From Rhodoferax bucti (GTDB lineage Bacteria; Pseudomonadota; Gammaproteobacteria; Burkholderiales; Burkholderiaceae_C), in assembly GCF_005876985.1 (NCBI RefSeq), contig NZ_VAHD01000002.1, forward strand, positions 682,001 to 746,000: a stretch of 64,000 nucleotides of DNA, written 5' to 3'. The notes below the pieces were generated by a model that saw nothing but the letters and a program-made list of their open reading frames with translations, was not told the DNA's origin and did no database searches. Each line of letters opens with the position of its first letter. Position 1 is the stretch's first letter. Shown in pieces: positions 53,717-61,712 of this stretch. Both the position numbers and the translations under genes were made by a program.

Positions 53717-54436
53717 TTAGGCTTTTTTCATGGCAACGACCTTGCCATCGGTACCCTGGTGGTGGCTCACCCGGGCGCCGGTGACGAAGTAGGCGTGCAG
53801 GTCGTGTGCAAAGCGGTTGAGCTTGGTGAGGATGGACTTGTTGCCCCGCACCAGCGCGTTGTAGCCCAGCACGGCGGGAATGGCCACGGCCAGGCCCAGT
53901 GCCGTCATGATCAGTGCCTCGCCAATCGGGCCGGCAACCTTGTCGATGGTGGCCTGGCCGGAGGCGCCAATGCCCATCAACGCGTGGTAGATGCCCCATA
54001 CGGTGCCGAACAAGCCCACGAAGGGCGCCGTAGACCCTACCGAGGCCAGCACGGCCAGGCCGCTCTGGAAGCGGGCGGTGCTGTCGTCAATGCTGTTGCG
54101 CAGGGAGCGGCTGATCCAGTCGCTGATGTCCAGGGCGTCGTGCAACTGGGTTTGGGTGTTGCGGTGGTGGGTAGTGGCTTCCTGGCCGGAGCGGGCCAGT
54201 TGCACAAAGGGGTTGTCGGTCGGGGTGCCCAAGGCCTGAATGCCGCCTTCAAAGTCGGCGCTGTGCCAGAAGTTTTCGGTGCGGGCCGCCAATGACTTGA
54301 ACTTGAAAATGTCCAGCGCCTTGATGAGGATCACGATCCACGAGGCCAGCGACATGCCCAGCAACAGCAGGGCCACGAATTTGGTGACCCAGTCGCCTTG
54401 GGTCCAGAGGGTGGCGAGTCCGAGTTGGGATTCCAT
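53717..54436 (-). CDS. exbB: Energy-transducing protein ExbB (MotA/TolQ/ExbB family)
   Basis: 239 residues with three membrane helices (about 18-40, 130-155 and 175-200). The family core reads LAVLASVGSTAPFVGLFGTVWGIYHALMGIG (in part) and GEALIMTALGLAVAIPAVLGYN. It forms the pentameric proton channel with ExbD. The long cytoplasmic loop (about 45-125) is typical. It is spaced 50 bases from tonB. Confidence 0.95.
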   Translation of the reverse strand: MESQLGLATLWTQGDWVTKFVALLLLGMSLASWIVILIKALDIFKFKSLAARTENFWHSADFEGGIQALGTPTDNPFVQLARSGQEATTHHRNTQTQLHDALDISDWISRSLRNSIDDSTARFQSGLAVLASVGSTAPFVGLFGTVWGIYHALMGIGASGQATIDKVAGPIGEALIMTALGLAVAIPAVLGYNALVRGNKSILTKLNRFAHDLHAYFVTGARVSHHQGTDGKVVAMKKA

Positions 54437-54486
54437 ACATTTACTCCAATCAAAAAATCAAATTCAGGTGAATAAAACGGGGCGAC

Positions 54487-55185
54487 TCAGCGAGTGAGTT
54501 GCCAGTTAAAGGGCACGTCAAACCACATGCCCTGTGGCACGCCGTCGCGTTTGCCGGGTACATAGCGCCACTTGAGAGCGGTCTCCAGCGAGGCTTGGTC
54601 GAGGCGGTCAAAGCCACTGCTGTGTTTCACGCTGGCCTGACTGGCTTGGCCATCGGTGCCGATGAACACGCGCACCACGACCTTGCCGGTTTCGAGCAGG
54701 CGCTTGCTTTGGGCGGGGTAGGCCGGTTTGGGGTTGTTTAGGTAGTCCGCATCGCTGGAGGGCATTTCCACCTTGGCCGGTGCAGGGGGCGCTGGTGGTG
54801 CGGCGGGGGCGTTGCCACTGGTGCTGGCGGTGGTGTTGGCCGATGCGGCGGCCGGTGCCGTTGCGGTGGGAGCCGCAGCCGTGGCTGCAGGTGCGGTCGC
54901 GGATGGCGCAATGGCCAGCGGTGCAGGTGTGGGGGGCTTGGGTGCAGTCTGCTTGGCAGCCGGTTGCGGCTTGGGGGTGGGGCGCGCTGGGGGTGGAGGC
55001 GAGGCGGGGGCCATGATTTCCACCAGAATTTCTGCAGGCACCACCACTTCTGCCACACGGCGTAGCAAGCCGGTGTGCAGCGCCCACAGCACCAGAATGT
55101 GCAGGGCAACCACGCTGATGGCGATGGAGGTGTTGCGGCTCATGGCAGGCAGGGGGCCGGGTCGGGCAAGGTCAAAGGTAGACAT
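54487..55185 (-). CDS. tonB: TonB energy transducer
   Basis: 232 residues. A single N-terminal membrane anchor (about 17-38: SIAISVVALHILVLWALHTG), then a Pro/Ala/Lys/Thr-rich spacer (about 55-135) that spans the periplasm, then the C-terminal TonB domain (about 145-232): PKPAYPAQSKRLLETGKVVV, DRLDQASLETALKWRYVPGK. Couples ExbBD to outer-membrane receptors. ATG 55185 chosen; an internal ATG at 55143 (MSRNTSIAIS) is also possible. It is between piuC and exbB in the iron operon. Confidence 0.93.
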   Translation of the reverse strand: MSTFDLARPGPLPAMSRNTSIAISVVALHILVLWALHTGLLRRVAEVVVPAEILVEIMAPASPPPPARPTPKPQPAAKQTAPKPPTPAPLAIAPSATAPAATAAAPTATAPAAASANTTASTSGNAPAAPPAPPAPAKVEMPSSDADYLNNPKPAYPAQSKRLLETGKVVVRVFIGTDGQASQASVKHSSGFDRLDQASLETALKWRYVPGKRDGVPQGMWFDVPFNWQLTR

Positions 55186-55220
55186 GGCGGTGTACGGGGG
55201 AGGTGGGGTATGGCGCACGC

Positions 55221-55904
55221 TCAGGTGTCGGCCCACATGCGCAGCATGTTGTGGTAAACGCCGGTCAACGCGACGGTTTCATCCGAATCGCCATGGCGGC
55301 GGCGCAAGTTCAGCAGGTTCATATCCAGCTCGTAGAGCATGCGGCGCTGCTCGTCGCCGCGTACCAGGCTCTCAATCCAGAAGAAGCAGGCCACCCGGTG
55401 ACCGCGTGTCACGGGCTTGACCTGGTGCAGGCTGGTGCCCGGATAGAGCACCGCATGGCCTGCCGGCAGTTTGACGGTTTGCTCTCCATAGGTGCCGGCG
55501 ATGGTGAGTTCGCCACCGTCGTAGTCGGCCGGGTCGCTCAAAAACACAGTGCACGACACATCGGTGCGCAGGCGTTGGCCGGTACCGGGTAGGTAGCGCA
55601 CCGAGCCGTCAATATGGTTGCCGTAGAAGTTGGAGTCCCCGCCGTAGCGGTTCACACGGGGCGGAAACACTTTTTTTGGCAACGCCGCCGAGAAGAAGGT
55701 GGTGTTGCGGTCCAAGGCGCGCAGCACCAGTTCCCGGATGCTGCGCGCGATTTCGCCGTCGTGGTCGAGCTGCTCGTTGTTTTTGACCTGCTTGGCCAGC
55801 TCGCCAGTGCCTTTGCGCCCGTCCACCCACGGTGCCTCTTTCAAAAGTTGCTGGGCGTGGGTGACTTCATCGGAAGTCAGGAGTTCGGGCAGGTGCAAAA
55901 GCAT
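55221..55904 (-). CDS. piuC: Fe(II)/2-oxoglutarate-dependent PKHD-type hydroxylase PiuC/YbiX
   Basis: 227 residues. The iron facial triad is H97 and D99 (GNHIDGS) and H160 (TSLHQVKP), with R170 for 2-oxoglutarate, the standard PKHD hydroxylase arrangement. PiuC/YbiX always accompanies the catecholate receptors PiuA/Fiu; its substrate is not established. It follows the receptor by 29 bases and precedes tonB by 35, so it belongs to the same transcript. Confidence 0.93.
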   Translation of the reverse strand: MLLHLPELLTSDEVTHAQQLLKEAPWVDGRKGTGELAKQVKNNEQLDHDGEIARSIRELVLRALDRNTTFFSAALPKKVFPPRVNRYGGDSNFYGNHIDGSVRYLPGTGQRLRTDVSCTVFLSDPADYDGGELTIAGTYGEQTVKLPAGHAVLYPGTSLHQVKPVTRGHRVACFFWIESLVRGDEQRRMLYELDMNLLNLRRRHGDSDETVALTGVYHNMLRMWADT

Positions 55905-55933
55905 GGCGGTGGCTGGCAGGGAGTGGGTGGGGT

Positions 55934-58174
55934 TTAGAACTTGTGGGTCAACGTCGCCTGGACATTGCGGCCCGCACCGGGTGTGTAGAACGAGGTGTAC
56001 AGACCGTCGGCATACAGCTTGTCGAGGGCGTTGGTGACGTTCACCTTCAGCGCGGTTTTCTCGCTGAATTTGTATTCGCCCATCAAGTCCAGCGTGGCGT
56101 ATCCGGGTGCAAAAAAGCCCGGGTTCCGGTTCGGCGACTGTTCGCTACGGAAGTTGACACCGGTGCCTGCGCGGAAGTTGGGCGTGAACTGGTAGGTTGT
56201 CCACACGGTTCCACTGTGCACTGGGGTCAGGGAGGGGCGATCGCCAACGCGATCACCCGCTGTGTTTTGGGTGCAGGTTCCTGTTGCGGGGCACGGTGCG
56301 GCCGCATCGACCATGGCGTCAGGCATCCACATGTAGGAGCCGTAAACCTCCCATTTCGGGGTCAACATGCCGGAGACGTCAACTTCCAGACCCGTGGCAT
56401 GGCGACGCCCGGATAGCACCGCTGTGGCAGCAGCGTTGTCTGGGTCGGTGTTGCGTTCGTTGAACTTCACCGACTGGAAGATTGCCAAACGAGTGGTGTA
56501 GCGCTTGTCTGCAGAGTCCAGCTTGGCACCAATCTCTACGTTGCGGCTCTGCTCAGGTGGTGCATTGGAGCTGGTGCCGCTGTAAGAGTAGGTGTCTGCA
56601 GACGTGTTGTACGAAGTGCCCCATGAGAAGTGGTAAGAGCTCAACTCCGTAGGTTGGTAAAGAACACCAACGCGCTGACTCCAGTTCGCAATGGTCTGGT
56701 CGTAAGCGGCTGTTTTGTTGCCGGCAGCATCTTCGGTAACGTAGTTGCCACGCATGCGGTCAAAACGTAATCCGCCCAGCACCTTCCAGTGTTCTGCGAC
56801 TTGCACGAGGTCCATGGCGTAGAGACCCAGGTTATCGGCCTGGAACGCGCTGGAGCGGCTGAGTACGCGCGCACCTTCATCCACGGATGCTCCGTCGTTT
56901 GGAGTGGCTACTGTCGTGGAAGGGCGGCTTGCACCTCCAGTCACTCTGAACACGTTTTTGTTCTCTTGGGCCACATCCACCCCAGTGAATAGCTCATGTT
57001 TCAGGCCGAAGGCCGTGAGCTTTTTGGTGTAGTCGCTTTGGAGGTAGACGGAGTTCAGATCTTGAATCTTGTTCTGCGCTCCGCGCGTAATTACCGTGGC
57101 ATTTGAGAAGTTGTTAATTCCTGTTCCGGCTGCGTAGTTCCACAGAGTGGCCCGTTGGTCGCGGGTGTACACACCACGGCGTACGCTGGTTTTCAGTTCG
57201 CTGTCGTCGTCAAAGCGGTGGGTGTGGCTGGCGGTGATGTAGTTCGCAGTGCCATCGTTGTAGTCGCTGGCCATGCCGTAATACGTTTGTGGCGCGATGG
57301 CTTCGTTGAGTACGCTGGTCGCAGTGTCTGCAGTGGATGTGGGTTTGATCCAGCGCACGCCGTAGTTGATGCCGTTATTGTTTTCCAGCGAATACAAGCT
57401 GACCGAGAACTCGTCTTTGGTGCCGATGCCCCAGCGGTAATTAGCGGCTATCCCGCGCTTGTCGATGCTGCTGCCCGCGCCGTTGTTGTCGGCCTTGGTC
57501 GCCATGGCGTTGATACGCAGGCCGGAGTCTTCGCCGGTTTTGATGTTGAAGTCGCCAGTAACGCGGCGGTAGTTGTAGCTGCCTAGCGTGGTGGTGACTT
57601 CGTTGTCGTCTATCGCGCGGCCTTGTTTGCTGCTTTGGTTGACGGCGCCTCCGGTGGAGCCACGCCCGAACAACATGGAGGCAGAGCCACGCAAGAGTTC
57701 GATTTTGTCGCTGTTGAAGGTGTCGCGGTCATAAAACGCGGGGTCCCGCATGCCATCTACAAAAATGTCTCCGGTTTGCGCCAGCGAGAAACCGCGCAGG
57801 CGGATGTCTTCTTCACCGCCCTCGGCGGCCAAGAAGGTCACGCCTGCGGTGTTGTGCAGCACGTCCTTGAGGGTGTCGAGGTTGCGGTCATCGACCAGCT
57901 TCTCGGTGACCACGGTGATGGATTGGGGAATATCCCGCAAGTCCTGCTTGCCCTTGCCAATGCTGGTGGTGGTGGCACGCACAGAATCTTTGCCCTGGGC
58001 TTCTTCTGCCTGCTCGGTGATGGTGACCTGCTTGAGCGATTTCACGGGGGCGCCGGCGCTTTCTTGCGCAACCGCTGAAAACGAGCCGGCCAGCAGCATG
58101 GCGCCCAGGGGCAGCAAAGTGGCGGGGGAGTGGGATGAGGGGCTGGAAGTCTCCAGTGGTTTGGTGTGTGGCAT
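55934..58174 (-). CDS. TonB-dependent siderophore receptor (PiuA/Fiu-like)
   Basis: 746-residue outer-membrane receptor. Signal peptide to about residue 37 (SFSAVAQE), a plug domain with [20 protein letters not shown] and IDVLRG-like [20 protein letters not shown], then a 22-strand barrel ending in the outer-membrane signal ...VQATLTHKF. Pairing with piuC suggests catecholate or monomeric catechol siderophores, as for Fiu/PiuA. ATG 58174 is preferred over an in-frame TTG nine bases upstream. It is the first gene of the iron operon, with a Fur-box-like palindrome about 90 bases upstream. Confidence 0.93.
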   Translation of the reverse strand: MPHTKPLETSSPSSHSPATLLPLGAMLLAGSFSAVAQESAGAPVKSLKQVTITEQAEEAQGKDSVRATTTSIGKGKQDLRDIPQSITVVTEKLVDDRNLDTLKDVLHNTAGVTFLAAEGGEEDIRLRGFSLAQTGDIFVDGMRDPAFYDRDTFNSDKIELLRGSASMLFGRGSTGGAVNQSSKQGRAIDDNEVTTTLGSYNYRRVTGDFNIKTGEDSGLRINAMATKADNNGAGSSIDKRGIAANYRWGIGTKDEFSVSLYSLENNNGINYGVRWIKPTSTADTATSVLNEAIAPQTYYGMASDYNDGTANYITASHTHRFDDDSELKTSVRRGVYTRDQRATLWNYAAGTGINNFSNATVITRGAQNKIQDLNSVYLQSDYTKKLTAFGLKHELFTGVDVAQENKNVFRVTGGASRPSTTVATPNDGASVDEGARVLSRSSAFQADNLGLYAMDLVQVAEHWKVLGGLRFDRMRGNYVTEDAAGNKTAAYDQTIANWSQRVGVLYQPTELSSYHFSWGTSYNTSADTYSYSGTSSNAPPEQSRNVEIGAKLDSADKRYTTRLAIFQSVKFNERNTDPDNAAATAVLSGRRHATGLEVDVSGMLTPKWEVYGSYMWMPDAMVDAAAPCPATGTCTQNTAGDRVGDRPSLTPVHSGTVWTTYQFTPNFRAGTGVNFRSEQSPNRNPGFFAPGYATLDLMGEYKFSEKTALKVNVTNALDKLYADGLYTSFYTPGAGRNVQATLTHKF

Positions 58175-58260
58175 AGCGCTCAATACGTTCGTGTGAAAGA
58201 ATTTGCTGGCTATGTCTTCATCACCTCCGGTGACAACTGACGTGGCTTGCTGAAAGTTTT

Positions 58261-58289
58261 AAGTAAACAAGAATTATTCCTGTTTGCTT
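58261..58289. promoter_or_regulatory. Fur-box-like palindrome upstream of the siderophore receptor
   Basis: On the minus strand the centre reads GGAATAATTCTTGTTT; the full 29-base site is a palindrome with two mismatches. About 19 of 25 positions fit the ATGAGAAT-n-ATTCTCAT form of the Fur box (eye count). It lies 87 bases before the receptor start, in a divergent iron-gene region. Confidence 0.55.
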
Positions 58290-58301
58290 GCAAAAAAATG
58301 G

Positions 58302-58517
58302 TTACAGATGACGCGTGATCTGCATGGTTTTCCATGCGCCGTGGACCAGTGCTGCATTCGCGTGGCAGCATTCCACGACATCGCGGGCGCAGTCTTCGCA
58401 GCGGCCGCACTGGGTGGCAACGCCCAGATCGATCTGGATATCTTCAAAGCTTTTCCCCTCACTGGCGTGCTGGTGAATTTCTTTGTCAGAGACGCGGTGG
58501 CAAACGCAAACAATCAT
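58302..58517 (-). CDS. bfd: Bacterioferritin-associated ferredoxin
   Basis: 71 residues. The [2Fe-2S] ligands are C4 and C6 (MIVCVCHRVS) and C37 and C40 (TQCGRC), the Bfd pattern; C43 is additional. Bfd reduces bacterioferritin to release stored iron and is induced by iron limitation. No bacterioferritin gene is in the window. It points toward the receptor operon on the same strand, with the receptor's own promoter region between. Confidence 0.93.
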   Translation of the reverse strand: MIVCVCHRVSDKEIHQHASEGKSFEDIQIDLGVATQCGRCEDCARDVVECCHANAALVHGAWKTMQITRHL

Positions 58518-58558
58518 GGAAGCTCACAGTGAAGCGTTGAATGGAAGTTGCGTATTCT

Positions 58559-58581
58559 AAATGGGAATTTGTCGCATTTGC
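58559..58581. promoter_or_regulatory. Fur-box-like site upstream of bfd
   Basis: AAATGGGAAT, three bases, then TCGCATTTGC: about 18 of 23 positions match the AAATGAGAATAATTCTCATTTGC-type box (eye count). It lies 42 bases before the bfd start on the minus strand. Confidence 0.55.
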
Positions 58582-58679
58582 ATTCTTTGTAAAGAAATAA
58601 TGTCTATTGGGTTGAAACACAACAGCACTTTTACCTCTGGAATCCAGATGAACTGTGTCGGACAGATGATGGCTATCAT

Positions 58680-58698
58680 TGCGAACAATTCTTATTTG
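58680..58698. promoter_or_regulatory. Fur-box-like site upstream of the SEL1 protein gene
   Basis: TGCGAACAATTCTTATTTG matches about 16 of 19 positions of TGAGAATAATTCTCATTTG. It ends 14 bases before the ATG at 58712, a position where Fur binding would block the ribosome-site region or overlapping promoter. Confidence 0.5.
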
Positions 58699-58711
58699 AT
58701 GCGAATAAATA

Positions 58712-59485
58712 ATGCCGAACAATGTTCTTGCTCTCCCCGATAGCCTGGCCTCTTTGAATGCACTTTCACCGGAGGACTGGCAGTCCATTACTGCGGACGA
58801 GCCCATGGCGGCGGCTGCCTGGATGCAGGCGGCCGCGCACCTGGGCCATGGAGACGCGCAATCCATCCTGGGGCAGTGGTTGCTGGATGGTCATGGTGTG
58901 GAGCGCAACCCCCAGGAGGCGCTTGGGTGGTTTCTCAAGGCCGGTAAGCAAGGCCACATCGTCGGCATCAACATGGCCGGGCGTTGTTTTGAAAATGGTT
59001 GGGGTACCCCGCCCGATGCGTTTGCGGCGGTCAACTGGTACCGGCAGGCGGCACACAAGGGCTTGGAGGCGGGCATGTACAACTATGCGAACATGCTGGC
59101 TACCGGCCGTGGTGTGCGCAAAGATCCGACGGCTGCGCTGGAGTGGTACCGCCGTGCCGCCCGCTTGGGGCATGCCAAGTCCATGACCAAAATCGGCCAC
59201 TTTTATGAAGACGGCCGCGTGGTGCGCAGAGACGTGGAGGCAGCCTTTACGTGGTTTGAAAAGGGCGCCCATGGGGGAGACTTTCGCGGGCAGTTCAACT
59301 ACGCCAGCATGCTAGCCGCCCGGGGGCAGCTGCAACAGGCGCTGGAGTGGCTCAAAAAAGTGCCCCTCACCGCCACGCCCGGCTACAAGCGCTTGGCGGG
59401 TGAGCAACTTGTGCAGTCCCCCACGCCTGAGTTTCAAGCGGTAGGGCGGCAGATGCTGGAAAGCCTGGAGGCCTTAGCTCCGTAA
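58712..59485 (+). CDS. SEL1-like repeat protein beside the iron operon
   Basis: 257 residues made largely of SEL1/TPR repeats: AQSILGQWLLDGHGVERNPQ, AGRCFENGWGTPPDAFAAVNWY, YANMLATGRGVRKDPTAALEWY and IGHFYEDGRVVRRDVEAAFTWF (each in part), about 36 residues apart. No signal peptide, so probably cytoplasmic. SEL1 repeats bind partner proteins. A similar protein lies next to piuA-piuC in Pseudomonas aeruginosa (PA4516, from memory), suggesting a real link to that uptake system. A Fur-box-like site lies just upstream; it is divergent from bfd. Confidence 0.87.
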   Translation: MPNNVLALPDSLASLNALSPEDWQSITADEPMAAAAWMQAAAHLGHGDAQSILGQWLLDGHGVERNPQEALGWFLKAGKQGHIVGINMAGRCFENGWGTPPDAFAAVNWYRQAAHKGLEAGMYNYANMLATGRGVRKDPTAALEWYRRAARLGHAKSMTKIGHFYEDGRVVRRDVEAAFTWFEKGAHGGDFRGQFNYASMLAARGQLQQALEWLKKVPLTATPGYKRLAGEQLVQSPTPEFQAVGRQMLESLEALAP

Positions 59486-60655
59486 CGCCGTTGGCGGTAG
59501 CACCATCGCATGGTTGTCCCACGCGGTGGAGAGGCGGTGCGAGGTCGGGGCTGCGGCGTCTGCCGGGAGCCACAAAGCCGCAGCCTCGCCTGCCGCGAAC
59601 AATCTAGGGCCCTGCCCGCTCAGTGCTCCTACGCCCGCCAGCGGGATGAGTTGTTGATCGTCGCCCCGCACCGACCACGACACCATCCATCCCGCACGGG
59701 GCGCGCTGATCCAAAAGCGGCCGTGGGTGCAGCACACATCGCCGGCGTAGCCGTCCCAGCCCGGCGGAGCTTGGCCGCCGTGCCAGTCCACGGTTTTCAA
59801 CTGCCCGTCGCGCCACAGCGCCAAGGCCGGAGCGTGCTGGCGTGCAGTCGGGTCCGGGTGCTCGGCTTGCATCGCAACGGCAACTGTGCCGTCCGCAGAC
59901 CGTGCAAGATGGCGCAGGCTCAGGTACGGGTCGTCCAGAGACCAGCCTTGTATGTGCTCGCCCGTGGTGGGCTCCAGCACACTCAGGTTGGGCGCCATGC
60001 GCCCGATGTTGAGCTTATGCCTTCCGGTTTCGGGCAGGTTGAGAATGCCGCCATTTGCCACCAGCAGATGGTCGTTTGGCAAGGTGAGTAAGGCGTGCGG
60101 GCCGATGCCATGGCTGGCAAATTCGCGTTGTTTCTCCAGGCTGGCCCAGTGGCGCTCTACCACCAGGCCGGCTCCGGTTTCTCCATCGGTTTCGGTGGTG
60201 AAAAATGTGGTGCCGTCCAGGCTGGCGCAAGCGTGGCCGGCCAGGTAGCGATCGTCTTCCAGGGGGTGCCACCGCAGGGCGCGCTGGCGGTGCAAGTCCA
60301 TGCGCAGCAGGTATTCCCCGGGGCGGCGGGCCAGCACCAGGGCTTGGGCGCCCGGCAAGCCTGCTGCCGCCGGCACAGGCAGCAGCCCATGCGCCCGCGC
60401 CGGTAATGCGATGCCCCGCAACTGCACGCCCGGAGACCAGATGCCGGCATACGCCGTCTCCCCCTGTTGCCAAGCGGTCAACACGCGCAGCGCCGAGCGG
60501 CTGCTTGCGGCCCCTTCTTGTGCGGCCGCAGCTGCGTGGGTGGTGCCCCCCAGCCAGCCCACACAGGCTGCCAGTGTGGTTTGCAGCAGCGTGCGACGGC
60601 TGAGGCTAGCGCTACGGGTGCTGGTGGGTGGCGTCACGGAGGGCTCAATCGCCAT
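59474..60655 (-). CDS. DUF1513 protein, Tat-exported, last gene of the imelysin operon
   Basis: 393 residues. An N-terminal Tat signal SRRTLLQTTLAACVGWLGG with cleavage near THAAAA leads to a beta-propeller-like DUF1513 domain (QALVLARRPGEYLLRMDLH, GHACASLDGTTFFTTETD, GIGPHALLTLPNDHLLVANGGI, in pieces). Function unknown. The family is found beside imelysin-type iron proteins, as here. ATG 60655 is chosen; 60661 is also possible. It overlaps the end of the imelysin gene upstream and the convergent SEL1 gene by 12 bases. Confidence 0.85.
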   Translation of the reverse strand: MAIEPSVTPPTSTRSASLSRRTLLQTTLAACVGWLGGTTHAAAAAQEGAASSRSALRVLTAWQQGETAYAGIWSPGVQLRGIALPARAHGLLPVPAAAGLPGAQALVLARRPGEYLLRMDLHRQRALRWHPLEDDRYLAGHACASLDGTTFFTTETDGETGAGLVVERHWASLEKQREFASHGIGPHALLTLPNDHLLVANGGILNLPETGRHKLNIGRMAPNLSVLEPTTGEHIQGWSLDDPYLSLRHLARSADGTVAVAMQAEHPDPTARQHAPALALWRDGQLKTVDWHGGQAPPGWDGYAGDVCCTHGRFWISAPRAGWMVSWSVRGDDQQLIPLAGVGALSGQGPRLFAAGEAAALWLPADAAAPTSHRLSTAWDNHAMVLPPTALRS

Positions 60656-61712
60656 CAGCATCGGTGAAGCCCAGCGAAAAGTCGAACAGCTCGCTCCCCA
60701 GGTCGCTCACGTAGCGGTGCAAGCCCGCGAGGCTTTGCTGCGCACGCTGGAGGCTGGCCGTGTTCTCGGGCCGGGCCTGGTGGAGTGCCTGCACCATCGC
60801 GCGGGTCAGTACCTGCAAGCGCTCTGCCTCCCGGGGGTAACGCCGGCCCAGCAATAGGCTGTGCAGGGTGCCGGGCAAAGGGAGCGCGGCGTGGCAGGCA
60901 GACCCCGGTGCGCTGTCCAGCGGGCCGGTGAAAAATGCCTGCAAGGCACGCGCCTGTGCTTGCCAGGCAGCCCGCGTTTGGCCGCTGACGCCGCGGACCC
61001 ATATGGCGCTGTCTTTGCCACGGGTATTGGCTTTGAGCTTTTTCAGCCGCAACTGCTCCAGGCTGCCCACCGCCTGCCCAAACCAGTTGCCGTAGGCGGA
61101 CCAGGCGTCTGCCTCGTCCCATGTCGTTTGGTGGAGTGCGGTGTAAGCCTGCTCCAGGGTGCGGGCTTCCAGCAGCACCTGCTCGGCCAGCGCTACAGCC
61201 AGTGCAGGCTGGGGCGCGCTGCCATCGTTGCGAAACAGCAGCCACTCGAGCGCAGGCAGGCCTTTGGCACTGGCGCCAATGGTTTGCAGGGCTTGCGGGG
61301 AGTCAAAGCGGGTAGTGCCGGCGTCCAGCAGCACCTGAATTTGCGCCGGGCGCGTTGGCCAAAAATCCACGGTGCGCGCAGAGCGGCGCTCCAGCAAGGC
61401 GTCTACCGGCACGGCAGACAAGGTCTCCCAGGCCAACATGCTGTTCACCCAGGCGGCGCGGCAGTCCGCCCAGGGGCGGGTGCGCAGGTGCTCGTGCAGC
61501 GTGTGGCTGTGCTGTGCAAATGCGTTGGCGGCGGGCAACAGGCTGTGGCCCAGCAGGTCCAGCACCAATTCGGATGCGCGTATGTAGGGAGCTGGGGCGG
61601 CAGGTGTACCTTCACAGCCAGGGAGTGCTCCTTTTTTGATAGCTGCTCGCGCATATTCCATAGGCGCTAGGGCCATAAATGGCATCAAAAATGCGAGATC
61701 ACGTCGTTTCAC
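60645..61712 (-). CDS. Imelysin-family (M75-like) periplasmic iron protein, second copy
   Basis: 355 residues, with a hydrophobic N-terminal export signal (about 5-24) and an imelysin domain (ASELVLDLLGHSLLPAANAFAQ; GLPALEWLLFRND; LEQAYTALHQTTWDEADAWSAYGNWFG, in part). Imelysins are iron-regulated periplasmic proteins thought to bind or sense iron. The GxHxxE motif of the first imelysin is here GLPALE, with Pro in place of His. The GTG start at 61712 overlaps the di-heme gene stop (GTGA). Codons 15-28, inside the signal peptide region, are 44-bp repeat copy 11 (LAPMEYARAAIKKG). Confidence 0.87.
   Translation of the reverse strand: MKRRDLAFLMPFMALAPMEYARAAIKKGALPGCEGTPAAPAPYIRASELVLDLLGHSLLPAANAFAQHSHTLHEHLRTRPWADCRAAWVNSMLAWETLSAVPVDALLERRSARTVDFWPTRPAQIQVLLDAGTTRFDSPQALQTIGASAKGLPALEWLLFRNDGSAPQPALAVALAEQVLLEARTLEQAYTALHQTTWDEADAWSAYGNWFGQAVGSLEQLRLKKLKANTRGKDSAIWVRGVSGQTRAAWQAQARALQAFFTGPLDSAPGSACHAALPLPGTLHSLLLGRRYPREAERLQVLTRAMVQALHQARPENTASLQRAQQSLAGLHRYVSDLGSELFDFSLGFTDADGD
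61627..61670 (+). repeat. 44-bp dispersed repeat, copy 11 (inside imelysin signal region)
   Basis: Forward on the + strand: GCTCC, ATAGCTGCT, CGCGCA and GGCGCTAG at family spacing. Inverted relative to its host gene and read L-A-P-M-E-Y-A-R-A-A-I-K-K-G. Confidence 0.85.

Noticed and set aside
60606-60613. CTAGCGCT octamer resembling the end of the 44-bp repeat
   Set aside because: The following bases lack the GCGCA and AGCTGCT blocks at family spacing, so it is not counted as a copy.
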